Below, piece after piece: positions 22,141 through 34,504 of a stretch of DNA of 64,000 nucleotides (the first letter of the stretch is position 1; every line of letters starts with the position of its first letter). Source of the stretch: Ceratodon purpureus (Eukaryota; Streptophyta; Bryopsida; Pseudoditrichales; Ditrichaceae); contig CM026428.1 of NCBI GenBank assembly GCA_014871385.1, positions 3,918,624 to 3,982,623 of the forward strand, written 5' to 3'. The notes under the pieces were generated by a model that saw nothing but the letters and a program-made list of their open reading frames with translations, was not told where the DNA came from and ran no database searches. A program made the position numbers and the translations under genes.

Positions 22141-24839
22141 ATGTCGGGGCTGTGCAGCGTGTGCGGCTCCACGGATTTGTCAGCGGGCGGGGATGGATTC
22201 TCCTACTGCAACGTATGCGGATCGCAGTCGCAGTTCTACCAGGACCAGGCGTTTGATTACGACGACACGCACGTCTACAATGCCAGGAATGTGCGGGAGC
22301 GGGGGATTGCACGGAAGGAGTCGCAGCTGGCGACGCAGGCGTCCCAATTGCAGCAAACGCTGGCGACGCAGGGCTCGCAATTGGCGACGCAGGAGGATCT
22401 CGCGTACTTCCAAGCCTCGCAGTTCCAATCGCAGTACTTGTCGCAGTTTGGCGATGACACGATGCCGTTCTCCCAGGCGCTGGGTGCTTCTCAGGTGCCG
22501 GTGGGCACGTTGTCGGAGTCGGAGGATTTGGGGTTGTCGGATAGGGTGAGGAAAGTGTACGTAGAGGGCGTGCAGATGCTGGTGCAGATGCAGTGTGAGG
22601 CGTTGGTGGAGAGATTCGGGGTCACTCCGCTGGTGTGCGGTATTTTGGGACCCGTTTGGATGAAGTTTGTGAGCAGCACTTGTGTGTATGAGAAGGAGTG
22701 GGCGGAAGAGGCTCTGTTGGTGGCGGAAGCGCAGCATGAGAAGTCGGACAAGGAAGACATGGATGAGGAAGACGAGGAGGAAATTTGGGCAGGTTGGACT
22801 TCGTTAAACCCTAAACCCTTACATGCTCTGGCTTGCGTGATGGTGAGTTGAAGTGGAGAGCTTGTTGTAGAACGCTCACGCAGATTGGCTCATTCTTGAA
22901 TGGTTTCGAATTTAGGGTTTAGGGTTTAGGGTTTACTCATCCTTGTGATTCTGTAATTCATGACTTCCTTTGGTATGTGAATTTAGGTTTGTTCGTAATT
23001 TGCAGGGACGGATGAGAAACCTGTAGTTCAAAAACTGGCTAAGCCGAAAAGGAAGAAAAGAGTTAGCGGTGAGCCTTGGACCACTTATGGGGAAAGGACG
23101 CGCTTCGTATGGCTTCGAAGTTTGAAGGCACGAATTCCTCTGCGCGCTTCCCTTGCCATCTCGTTCCTAGTATGCCATTTGGCTCGAGAGCCAGTCCTTC
23201 CTACTGACATCATAAACTGGGCATTTGAAGGAACTTTACCGTACTTGAGTGCGTACACCGAGATTGAGAAGCGTTCTAATTGGGGCTCTCAGCTGCAACT
23301 GTTCAAAGCTAGTAAGATATTTAAGCCTCAAAGAATGACAAATGCTCGAGTGGTGGAGTATCTGGCTAGCCTGATTGGAGATCGAATGGGCTTAGAATTG
23401 CCTCCCATCAATTTCCATGCAATCTCCAGGCGGTTCTTGAAGGAGCTCGATCTTCCCGTTGAGCGATTGGCACCTTATGTCTGTAGATTATATGAGTGGT
23501 TTCCAAGTTCGGGATTGTGGCTTACGAGTCAAGTGAGTAAATTCCCCACTCGTGTATACGTTATGGCAATGTTGGTAGTAGTCTTCAAGATTCTTTATAA
23601 ATTGGATGGGAGGCACAGATTGCCAAGCAAAGATCGTGACGCTGTTAGTGGAGTTGAGGCGGCAACGGAGATGTTAGGAGTGCGAGAGGAAGAGCAGTGG
23701 AATTCGGAGGATTTTGTGGCAAAGATAAAGCTTATATTGCAGGATGATACCGACCAAGTTGGTGATTTTTCATATCTTTCATCTTTCCCTCTTCTGCTTG
23801 GTTTGAGATTTCTATTTTATTAGTACTTGTTAAGTTTCTTGTAGTCCCGAGAAAGGATTTGCTTAGGAAGGTGTGATTTCAGATTGACAATCATGAATAC
23901 CGGAGCTGTGGAGCGTATCGTTAATACGTGAATTGATATAGATGACCAGGAGCAGCTTACAGAATACTTAAAGTACTGCCGAGAAACCATTTTTGCGAAT
24001 GAAGGCATGTCGAATGATGAAGACCTACGCGACCACTTTTGGGAGCTTTATGAAAAGTCTGCTAAACAGGTCTTGCATTATCTACCTTCACTTCTTTCTG
24101 CATTTGCTGAAGTGATGTGTAAATGGACATACCAATTTTTCTAGTGCTTTAAAAGATGGCTTAGCTTATTTCATCTGTATAAATGGTATTCACAGCCTTC
24201 CATTACATTCATCATTTTTATGAGTAAAAGCTTGTGATAGTGCTGGAAAGATTCATCCTCTTTATGTGCATAGAACCCTTTCTTGGCACTACACCTTGTT
24301 GTTTCCAAGTTTCTTTGCTCGCTGTTTGATTGATTGTCTTGCTATTATTTTATTTCCTGCAGGGGGCTTTGAGAGGAACCATATCTAAAGAATCTGAAGA
24401 CGTGGAGTCCGATGTTGACAGAAATGGATCACAGCCTTTAGGTTCTGATGAAAGTACTCGTCATAAACAATCGAAGGTTGGTAAAAAGTCAAGAAAACCT
24501 TTATCAAAGTTACGGACAGATCCATTACTAAGAGGGATGGAGGACCTTGGTTTTTTCCTCCTTGACCCTCCTAAAGAAGTTCCACGGGAGGATGAGTATT
24601 GGACTTACATAATCACCAGGGATGATATGCGGCCTGTCCATGAAGATTATCTCTTTGTGCTGAGGGCATGTGCGAAAATTATAGACGTTGACCCTCGTGT
24701 AATGCACCTTGCAATTTTGAACGTGGAAAAGGGTATTATTGAAGCAGAAAAGAAAGTTTTGAAGTTCTTGGCCATGCGGGAAGGCAGATCATTAGATGAG
24801 GCTGCCCATGGGTCTGAACAAATGGAGGAGGTTGACTAA
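22141..24839 (+). CDS. TAF1B/Rrn7-like RNA polymerase I initiation factor subunit
   Basis: Four exons (22141-22792, 23006-23761, 23942-24069, 24363-24839) join in phase to 670 aa. The N-terminal zinc ribbon is CSVCGSTDLSAG then YCNVCGSQ, with Cys 5, 8, 23 and 26, as in the TFIIB-related Pol I factors TAF1B and Rrn7. Then come Gln-rich repeats (SQLATQASQLQQTLATQ, residues about 63-85), an acidic stretch (DEEDEEEIW), a basic patch (KPKRKKR), and a cyclin-fold-like region with LPTDIINWAFEGTLPYL, RRFLKELDLPVERLAPYVCR and ILYKLDGRHRLPSKD. The expected role is promoter recognition for rRNA transcription in the nucleolus. ATG at 22141 is the first ATG of the frame. Intron 2 uses GTGATT as donor; a stop-containing stretch just upstream of exon 3 is intronic in this model. 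Intron 1 contains inverted telomere-type repeats. Confidence 0.82.
22806..22935. repeat. Inverted pair of telomere-type repeats in intron 1
   Basis: AAACCCTAAACCCTTA at 22806-22821 and TTTAGGGTTTAGGGTTTAGG continuing to 22935 are plant telobox/telomere motifs in opposite orientation about 90 bp apart inside the first intron of the TAF1B-like gene. Confidence 0.9.
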
Positions 24840-26666
24840 TTTGCCCTGGATTGTCGAAATCATTTCAAGAATATTAACAACAGGGTTGCACCTTGAAGCT
24901 CACAAGGCGTACGAGCGAGTCATTGACGCATTCATTCAGAGCTCGTAGAAGTGGAAGCCATCGCTGATATCGACACTGTTCTGGTAGTGCAAAGGTCATA
25001 TCTAGGATGAAAACGCCACTGGCGCACTTCAACCTAAGGTAGGGGTTCTTATGCTTGGTACTAGCTCTCGATCTAGTTATATTTTCCCTTTTTGGTGAAA
25101 GATAACCAGCTAACGAGGCTTCTGAAGTTCATGAGAAATGCATATTGCTAGGGTAAAACACTGGTGTCGTAAGTAGATGAATTATCACGTGGGGCCTAAC
25201 AGATCACCTGCGTTCTGTGACAATTGTCTTCAGGTTGAGCGCTCAATGTGTGGGTACCATACTCTCCAACAAATTGGATCATGGCTGCAGCGGCATGTGT
25301 CCGTTCGATTCCCTTTTGGCAACATGATATGGATGAAAGTCGATGGAATCGAAATGCAGCTTTAAATTGATACTGGGAGATAATTTCGCTGTTTTACAAC
25401 CCATGTGCCGGAATTTGCTTGCAAGAGGTAGTTCCTCAATAAATTCACTGCTTTCAACACATTTGTAGAGATGAGCGTCAACGTATGATATCATAAAAGC
25501 ATCTCATACTGGCAGATTCCATTTTAGATTTATAAACAGAACTTGATTGTAGAAAGATCCCACGTATATTAGAAACAAAATTAGGTGGAAAAGCAGACTT
25601 TATAAGAGAATGAAGTGTTTGAAAGGAGCTTCGGAGGAGAAGAATGCATTAAAGTTGAAGGTGTTGGCCTGGTGTAATACATTCTTGAAATGCAAACAAG
25701 GTGGGTGTGTATTCTGCATAGCATTTGTGCGCTGGTTTCACTATGGTAGAGTCTTAAGGTTGTAAAACCTGGGTCTTACTCCAGTTTATTGAGCACCTTC
25801 ATTATGACTGGAGCAGTTTATTGAGCATCTCCACTATTAGCTGTTGAATGTTTATTGCGCGTTGATCACCAGTCTTCGAAAACGAACGTTTCGAACTAGT
25901 GTAATAACGAAGTTAATGTAAGCTGTCGCTTGCGAGCAACAGTTGCCAGCTGAAGCGAACGTTCTCCATGTGCTATGATATTTCTGCTTTCTCTGTGGTG
26001 GTCTTAGGAATTTATTATGTGGTGATTAAAGCTTGGCTGTGTGGAACTTTCTCTTAGTTGGTGCCTGCAAATCTTGCACGTGGCTGTGAGTTCACACATC
26101 TGCAATTCGTTTGCAACTCCGTCAGTGGTTGGTCATGGCCAGTCTATTTCAGCTACATGATCCGAGAGAATGCTGCTTTAGAATCAATGCGGATCGAGTG
26201 AGTCAATACGAGGAGCGGGAGTTTTCTAGACATGCAAAGACTATTCACAGGTAAAGTTTTCTCTCTTATGTCGGGTTTTTCTTTCGTTGGGCAGAGGACT
26301 GGTTCATGCAGGAAGTGCGTGCGGATGGATGGGTGTGCCCTCATTTGGTGGTTATTATATCCTCTGGATTGCTTGCATCTGGGGTTTGAAGGGCTACAAC
26401 CTCTTTGGATTGTCTTTGGGCGTGTGAAAGGTCACTGCCTCTTCGCCTCGAACACAGCAAACAAGGAGGATGAAGAATGTGGAATTAATTTAAAGGTGCA
26501 AGAACAGGTATAGAGTAGATTGATCTCACGCTATTGAAGCCTGAGATTTTTGCCCGGGTTTCTTGGAATTTTCTAGAAAGCAAGCTCTTCATTTGTGTCG
26601 CAGGTTTTCCTCAATTGGCCGGGAGCTTCGCATTGAGAAGAAAGGAGTGACATAACGCACGCCGAC
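24840..26666. other. Spacer between the TAF1B-like and coiled-coil genes
   Basis: Probable 3' UTR of the upstream gene followed by the 5' region of the next. No conserved reading frame. Confidence 0.4.
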
Positions 26667-28794
26667 ATGAGTACTGACCCGAATGCACCCCAAGACTTGA
26701 AGCCCCTGCATTGGGATTTGCGGTGCAAAGTAGGAGAATGGGATCCCAAGTGCAAGAATGCAGGGCCGTGTCGAGTGGCCGGCTGTGGATCGCGACCCGT
26801 GCAGTCGCCGCTCACCTTCGACTTAGACATGCGACTGGGCACCTGGGATTCGGAACTCTCGGATCCCTGCCCACAGCTCGCGGGAGAGTGCGGTGGAACG
26901 TGGGTAGCATCAGGCACCAAAGGAGGCCCAGTCGGTCGAGGCCCCATCTTCACCCTAGATTTGGCCCCATGCGATGACCCTGGCTCCCCGCCGTCACCGA
27001 CCTCACCCAAGGTTCGGATAGTTCCGAGTGTGTCCAAGAAACTTGTATTGGCATACCGTGACAAGGAGTCGCTGGTAGAAGAGATCATCGATCTCAAGCG
27101 CGCTGTACAAGACCAGCAAATGCACCTCAGGCATCACAAAATCCAAGCTAGCATTATCGAGATGGAGAACAGGTGTGTTCTTTCATACCTACTTAAGTTT
27201 TGGCTCTTGATCCTCAGACGCTTCAAAGGATGGTTGATTGTTGCGTCCCTAACTAAGCTTATCTATGCTTAGGTCTGTCCTCAACCCCATGGTATACTCT
27301 ACTTGATTATGGTGTTATAGTGACGTTCGTGGGCTATGTGACCACGTTCGTAAACTTCCGTGTCATTGAATGCACCTACTTGTCACTCCGTCTCTTGCAG
27401 GAAAATGATTAGGGATATTGAAGACATGGAGAAACCCAATTGCCAGTCCAAGTCCACAAAACCACAAGGGACTGTGCGCCTGCGTGCCAAAATTACAGGC
27501 TAGCTTCTACCTCTGTATCTAACCTCAGCTGCAAACTAGCGGTAGTCACTAGTCACACCATGCTACACTTCCCACTTCACCACCTTTAGTGAGGAAATTT
27601 CCACTTCGCCAACCTAGGTGAAGATGTGAGCCTGTTGCATGCAACTAGTAGGATTAATTCCTTTACATGACCATCGTGACAATCCGAAATAGTGGGTATC
27701 AAGATGGCGGAGTATTTTACCGCTCAGGGCTATAACAAATTTAAACCCTGACTAAAACCAAATCCATGCGTGAGTATCACACCCGCTTCACCTTCCAGTG
27801 TTCCTTGTACGCCTCCCTGCTATGTGACTACCAATACTGTATCTTAGTTCAGCCAAACTACATATCAGGTGGGTATGGAATGAAGCATGACAAGCCTATC
27901 AGCCAGGCTTGCAGCACTCGATGCTTTGATCTATTTGGAGAATGAATCACATATGCGGATTTTGTTTAAGTCATCTAACTGATGGAGACTTCTGGGCATT
28001 TCCAGGTTTGAAGAACAAGATTACGGCGTTGCAACATAAGGCCGAGGCGCAGAGCGACGAGATCAACCGGCTTCGTACTGATGCCCGTGTATCTCATACA
28101 AAAGTACGTTCCTGAATTTTCTCTAACAGGATTTTCACTGTTGTACTTAATGCATTCTGTTACTGCCTTATGGATTAAAATATAGTCTCGTTTCTTAAAA
28201 GCGTTCTCAACTTGAAACTTCAGGAAATTGAGTTCGAACGAGATGTCTTCTCGGGCGAGATCGTGAGATTGACTGCGCTTGTGAAGAAGCTCAAGCAACT
28301 CTGTAATCATGCTGCAACTTTGGAGGATAGGAGTCAAATTGGATCCATGACTGCCAAAGCTAAAAGCTTGGAAGACGAGAACAAGAAACTTGAGGACGAG
28401 AACGCAGTATGTGCATTTTCAAAAGCTTCCATCTTCACATCCTTTTTCCTCTATCAATATAAGCTTTTGAATTTAATCACTGAGCCAGTCATTGAAGAAT
28501 ATTTTTCTAGTGTTTGAATGCGTTCTCGCTTAAAGGACGTTTGTGGATTGTGTTCGACAGAAACTCGAAAAAGAAATGGCGAAAACAGAACATACTTTGA
28601 AATGGAATCGTATCAAAGCCGGCGAGGATATGATGGAAGCAAGGAATGCTGAAAAGAAATGTAGAGATTTGGAACACAAAAATATCAGAATGGCAGCAGC
28701 AATTGAGAGAACTAAAAAGAATAACAAAGTTCTTGCAAAGCAGTTAAAGAAGACAGAGAAGGCGTACAAGAAAGCCAAGGGTAGCTTTTTCTAG
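26667..28794 (+). CDS. Coiled-coil protein, possible IQCE-like ciliary protein
   Basis: Five exons (26667-27172, 27401-27498, 28006-28103, 28224-28406, 28561-28794) join in phase to 372 aa. Residues 1-120 contain repeated D/N-LD and GTWDSELSD-type segments (WDLRCKVGEWD, FDLDMRLGTWDSELSD, PIFTLDLAPCDD). The rest is almost all coiled coil: AYRDKESLVEEIIDLKRAVQ, LKNKITALQHKAEAQ, GEIVRLTALVKKLKQL, KSLEDENKKLEDENAKLEKE and NKVLAKQLKKTEKAYKKAK at the end. The YRDKESLVEEIIDLKRA segment and general layout recall IQCE-type coiled-coil proteins of the ciliary base, which would fit motile sperm, but this is a weak recognition and no IQ motif is seen. The exon 2 donor is unusual: either GC-AG, or GT 15 bases earlier; both keep the frame. 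Confidence 0.6.
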
Positions 28795-31538
28795 ATGAGG
28801 GCACTTCCTCGAGAGGTTTGTAAAAGGAGGTGGTGTACATTCTGCGGCCTTGCTTTTTAAGTTGGCTCCAAACCATGGGGATTTGGATGAGCATAGTTGT
28901 TTAAGAGTTGCTTATTAGAATTCAGACTCCAGTGCTTGATAAGAGTCTCTTTATGTCATTTAGTTGTGGTCTAGATTGTCATCTCCCTCATGTAAATTAA
29001 CAGGTCTTGCAAGTCGAAGATCTGTCTATAGCATGGAATAGTTGTGAAGAAACGTAACAAGACTTATCTTCAAAGAATGTTGCTCCTGTGACAAATGACT
29101 TTTTCCTGGACATTCTGAGTATGTTGGGGTAAGGACAAGAAGGATGTGGAGGTTGTAGAGTTGTGAATAGTTCTATCATGTATGAGTTGCCTTTGTGAAA
29201 CAAGAATCGAATTGGTCTGACCTCTTGAATCCGCATTGACAAGGATTCAAACAATTTCTGAATTGGTGTCGTCATGTAAATGTAAATGCACTGTTGATTA
29301 CACATTGCTGCGGTGGAATGTTATCTTGGTTTACACCGTAAACTTTACATTAGAAAATCCAATATTAATGCAAGCTGAAACAATCATCCAAAAACTTCGT
29401 TCGACAAATTTCTTCCAAAATTAAATATGTAATTCAAAACACCATCTAGAATTCTATTATCCATGCTACATTCTTGATCCAAAATTTGTGCATTAGATTG
29501 AACTATTCTGCAATAGTATAATCCAGTAGTACATGCCAAGAAAAACTCTTATTCAACTGTGCTGTCAATAACCTTTGTCAGCAAATAACTTGTCATCAAC
29601 ACAAAAAGTGTATGTGCACGTAAAAGGACATCAGCCATGGTAAAGCTCACAGAAAAGTGTTGAAAAACAATCTCTCTCTCAATTCACCATGCAATAATAA
29701 GTTGAATTGAGTGCAGCACAATTTCAAGACAACCTTCATGCATGCTGCACTCTTGCACTTTCCAAGGGCTTGTTCCACTAAGGTGGTTTCCCCATTCCCA
29801 ACTGAATAAGAAATACAGATATGAGCCATTGATATTATTTGGTGTTGTTATTTTTTAGAGGTACGCAAGAAAAAATGGAATCCAACACAAGTTGAAACAT
29901 AATTTTTGGATGAAGAATGAATTAGTTATAAATTTTTACAAAGTTGCAGTATGACCCATCCCATTCACATCATATAGGTACACCTCTTTCTGTGTACTAA
30001 AGATGCTTAAACCAACTACAGCAAATCCATAACCACACTTACATGTGCTAAAACCAACAAAAGAAAACCCACTACCAACTGGAACTCATGCTACAACCAA
30101 CATCATTAGAGCATTGATTGCGGAAAATATTCCTAGCTGTTGGTGAAAGGAGTCAATTGAGAATGGGGAAACCACGTTATGAAATATTGAGGACAGGGTT
30201 TCGGAGTGCGTCACTCCCAGTGCGCATAGCCCTGTCAACTGGCTGATTCAGAATATGAAAAGACACTGGTCATGTGGGGGAAGGGGATGGAAACTAACAT
30301 TCATGTTGGCTTCAATGAAATTTACGGTTCCGAATTGTGTAATGTGCCCATTCCTTTGGAGAAAAATCAAGAAAAATAAATTAATAAATAAATTTAATTA
30401 AGCTTTATAAATAAAATATATATTTATCACAAAAATATCTGAGCAATACTAGGCTTTTCAAACCCATCGAGCGGAGCGAGAATGGTTTGAATAAGGGCAA
30501 CGGGTCCCGTAAGACCCGTTACCCGTTAAGTAATTTTAGGGTTCACTCAAAACAACGATTGCGGACTACTTCGGGTTGATCTCATTAAATTTTGGGTTTC
30601 ATAGCCCCTACATTCATCAAAATAATGTCAAAAATATTTAAATCTCAAACTTATCAAAATCAAAAAATTAGGATGCAAAAAACCATACATACAAATTCAT
30701 TTATCAAAGAAATTCACTTGATCCAATCACTTGAATTAATTTTTTTTCATTAGAAAATCATGAACGTAATAGTTAAATTTTAAAAAGTTAATTTTATGAA
30801 TATATTTTTTACAAAACTTATCAATTAAAATATTCAGTATATCAAAAAATAAATTCAAAAAATGAATGAGTTTGAAGGTTATGGCTTCACTACGGCACAT
30901 TCATTCCTCATTCATCCCGTCTGTTCAGTCATTCATGTACTGCAGCAGAGGGGCAAGCTATTTCCCAACAGATCCGGCCTATACTCCGCCTTGGTGAGGC
31001 TATGTGCACCCCAAACGGTGCACTGCGAAACTACTACCTCTGAAATATCATACCCTCGACTTGCCACTCTTATATCTTCATCAACGTTGAAGTGAAATAG
31101 AAGTTTGAAGTTTGCACCTGTTAACCCTTTTGTGACGATGTCACCACTCAGCAAGTCACTAAGTGCATATAGTTCTATCGGAATGTCAGCGATTGACTCA
31201 TTTATCGAAACTCGATTCTATGCAAAGGGACCCGGGCCCGTGATACCAGGCGGTTTCAATGCCTGGTTCCCGGGTTTTTGTTTCACTTCTTCATTTCTAA
31301 CCTTGGTGGAGAATTGAAGGTGCATGTAGTCCTAACTAAATCCGAACACTTAAAAAGAATTGGATTTTTAATTGCACATACCAATACAGTATTCAGTTCA
31401 CTAATATCACCAGATATTGTGATCATGTATTTTTTATCAAACTACTTGCTAAAAATAATGTGACAATTTTCATCCAAGTTTGATGAAAATTTATCTAATT
31501 CAATGAATATACACTAATGGAAACCATGCTTGGAATGA
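28795..31538. other. Spacer, no gene seen
   Basis: Contains the 3' UTR of the coiled-coil gene and AT-rich DNA. A short palindrome AACGGGTC/GACCCGTT lies at about 30499-30520, and another GC-rich inverted repeat (GACCCGGGCCC with TTCCCGGGTT) at about 31229-31276. No conserved gene. Confidence 0.4.
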
Positions 31539-33501
31539 TGTTAACTAGGAAATTACGGCAGTAAAACTATAGGAGGTAGTAGAATTGTTGTTACTAGAGG
31601 CAATAAAATTGCCAGTTCTCATCCTCTTATGGAAAAACCAACATGGTTAAAAATAGAAATTTAGGATCCTATTATCAAAATTATAGTATACTTGTAAAAC
31701 TAAATTTCTAAATGATTAGCAAAAAAATCAAATTTCTATTTTTAACCAGTTTGATTTTTCCATAGAGGGTGAGAGTTACTGTTCTGAACAGTAGTAACTG
31801 TATCATGGATGGAAACTCCTCGACGGATGAAAACTGCCGATGAATAAAAACTGGTGGATAGATGATTGCCGCCAAGGTTAGGGCTGGTGGTGGCTAGGGT
31901 TTGGCTGGGGGTGCTTAAGAAAGGGTGCTCAAAAGAGGGGCTGAGGGGCTCCTTCTCTCTCTCTCTTGGCTGTGAGCTCTTAAGTGTATATAAGTGTGTG
32001 GGCAGAGTTAGAAGTTAGAGGTTAGGATGTGTGTAAGAAGATATGGTTTGGGTTTTGATTTCTAAAGAGCGTGGAGGATAAATGCTGGAGTGTTAGTAGG
32101 AAGCACCGAGTTGTAGAGCCTTGAAGCATTGAAAAGAAAAGTTATTGCAGCTTCTTTGTGTGTGCACTGATGAATAAGGGTGAGGGTTAGAGAAGGTGGG
32201 TTGAATGAGTATTATGGAGGCTGAGTTACTAACCGGACGAAGACATGGACTGCAGTTGTTATAGAGCAAGAGTTCGAGGTTCTAGAAAGGAAAGTAACTA
32301 GGACAAAATCATGTGATACTCAAATTTTTGTGGGTTTAGCAGTATTTAGTTGAATAGGATAGGATTTAAAGGAATAAGAAAATATCTCTTTAACAAATGA
32401 CTAAAACTCGTGACCATGAATGTGACGATTTTCACCAAATTTTGGAAAATATGGTCAAAATTATCGCACTTTTGGTTTCGAGTTCTACTCATTGCATGCA
32501 TGGATTCTACTAGTAACATTTGTAAGAATCATGGACCCACAATATATGGTGGTTTTAGTATAGTAGGAGCCCTTTGTCTTGGAAAGGGGAAAATAATGAA
32601 TTCATTACATTCATTGTTTTAGAATCCATGTAGCATCAAATAATGATGCAATAAAAGAAGATTGTTGAGGTGGCTCTGTTTAATGATTCATTGCAATTGT
32701 TATTTGGTTATAATTCCTTTTCTACCTTTAGAATCATTTTGTCTTAGAAGGGAATTTTGAGATTTTGGACAGCCTCTTACAATGTCAATTTCATCATGAA
32801 TTCCTAAAAATATCATGGTGATGTTGCTTAATAGAAGATTGATTTTTTTTCTTCTAAGGAACCTTAAGAATTATTTTATGCTTTCTACTTTTGTTTTTCT
32901 TAATGTTAGTATTCTAATAAAATTATCCTTCTTTATTACACGGAACAAACTTTGCTTCTTTGTGATATTATTAAAAAAATCCTTACCAATGAAATATTAT
33001 TTCATTCAAATAGATGACAACATAAATTTGTCACATATTGTTTTACCTTGTCCAGGAAGATGGCAAAGATTTGAGGCCTTTTAGATAAAATAGTTTCAAT
33101 ATGCCAAAGATTTCTTTTAGACAATCATGATAATCATTCATTGTATTAAAAAAACAAAATGCAACAAAAGGGCATAGAAAAGAAATTGGCAAGAATTTAT
33201 TGGATTGCCAAACATTGAGATAAATCAACATTGAACAATAAAACTTCTTTTCTAGAATGGAAATTATTTTTCTGTAAAGCTGAATAAAAGTCACAATATT
33301 CCACGAGCCACAATATTCATGGAAGGTATTAGAAGTTTTTATTTTCTATAAATAATGTAGTTAAAAAAAAATTGAATTGAAAATAATTTGTCTTATTTTC
33401 ATCATTCAAATCATTTCTGATTTTGAAATGGCTCTAAATATTATAACATGAAGAGATTTTAGAATTTGTAAATGGTACTTAAAAGCATATAAGTGATAAC
33501 A
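31539..33501 (+). mobile_element. Solo-LTR-like repeat, copy 1
   Basis: A 1963-bp sequence starting TGTTAACTAGG and ending AAGTGATAACA, that is TGTTA...TAACA, the usual LTR ends. It matches 44061-45901 over its length in direct orientation. It contains CT microsatellite and a TATA-like GTATATAAG at about 31986-31994. A MITE (31618-31773) is nested in it. Flanking pentamers (AATGA left, TTTGA right) do not match, and no primer-binding site, gag or pol is seen beside it, so a solo LTR or truncated element is likely. Confidence 0.65.
31614..31777. mobile_element. Small MITE nested in the LTR-like repeat
   Basis: A 156-bp element (31618-31773) with inverted ends CTCATCCTCTTATGGAAAAA and complement of CTCACCCTCTATGGAAAAAT, continuing through GGTTAAAAATAGAAATTT. 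It is flanked by AGTT at 31614-31617 and 31774-31777. The other LTR-like copy has the uninterrupted site (GTTAGTTACTG at about 44150), so the insertion is confirmed by an empty site. Confidence 0.85.
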
Positions 33502-34053
33502 TTTGATTGGCATCTACTATGGGTTTGTTGACTTCAATCTTGATTTCAAATTTGAGCCCGATTTTTTCACAATATTTAGCTGCAAGGGCTTTGCTTATTG
33601 TAATTGTGTTCTAACAGCATATGATACCCATGTTTCTCAATGGCATGCATTTACCTGGAAGTTTAAGAATGTGTTTAATTTGTATAGATGTGTATTAAAT
33701 TATATTCATGTTTTTCACGTTGTATTAATTGCCTATGTTAGAAGACTTGAGGTAATTTTTAATTCCGTACCGTTTGATATTAGTGAATATATTTGACAAA
33801 ATGAAGGTTTAGTGCATGCAATTGATCGATCATACATTTATGCTTCAAAATTTGTCATACTTCAGGAGATATTTAGGGTCAAAGTTTGATGAGGGTATGC
33901 ATAAATTTGCCCAAACCTGTGGTGTATATTCATTTATTCTCAAATTCCGCCCAAAATCAATTAGATCATAAAAACTCTCAAATTTCACCAAACATTGAAA
34001 CATAACTTTTTTTCAAGTGACTCTTGTTTTTTTACATGAAGAAGAGTTACCCA
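33502..34053. other. Spacer, no gene seen
   Basis: AT-rich DNA directly downstream of the LTR-like repeat; no primer-binding site or gag-like frame recognised. Confidence 0.4.
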
Positions 34054-34504
34054 TTAGAAGAAAAATCAGGTCTCCTATGGGCCTTGTAAGACAGCCCGGA
34101 TTAGCTGAGCTTCCTGCCTGCTGACACTTCTCTTCGAAATCTCATTGGTCGATATCCTGCCCGCTGACAACAAAATTCGCCCCGCTGACAACAGGATTCG
34201 CTAACAATAGGATCCGCTGACAACAGGATCCGGTACTGTCCAATAGGGTGACAGCAATGGGCACACGGTCGGTGACAGTGTCATTACTGCTTGTATTGTC
34301 CAATGGGGGGGGGGGGGGGGTGGGGTGGGGTGGGGAAGGGAAGCGATTGGCTGGACCCCCCAAATGCCAACTGCTGGCACTGCTGGCAGCATTTGGCGAC
34401 CTGCTGGCACCATTGGTGCCAGCAGGTAAAGTGCACGGGCATGACAAAAATTTCAGGCACAAATTCCGACCAAAGGCCCATAGGAGACCCCAATCTTCCC
34501 CTAA
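34054..34504. mobile_element. Inverted-repeat element (MITE-like), copy B
   Basis: A 451-bp element closely matching 3487-3932 in the same orientation. Its arms contain GTCTCCTATGGGCCTT on both sides where copy A has GTCTCCAACGGGCCTT on both sides. The left terminus reads CATTAG and the right CTAATG. The interior G run is GGGGGGGGGG-rich at 34305-34320. No coding capacity. Confidence 0.85.

Noticed and set aside
22135-22851. Frames on the other strand and in other frames over the TAF1B exon 1
   Set aside because: Shadows of the GC-rich coding exon; only the frame from 22141 has the zinc ribbon and continues across splice sites.
32410-33294. Paired open frames in both LTR-like repeats (also 44821-45657)
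   Set aside because: Similar because the repeats are homologous; short, differently truncated in the two copies, and without retroelement motifs.
34290-34330. CRISPR-like or other phased array
   Set aside because: The window is eukaryotic and the repeats are simple or tandem without spacers.
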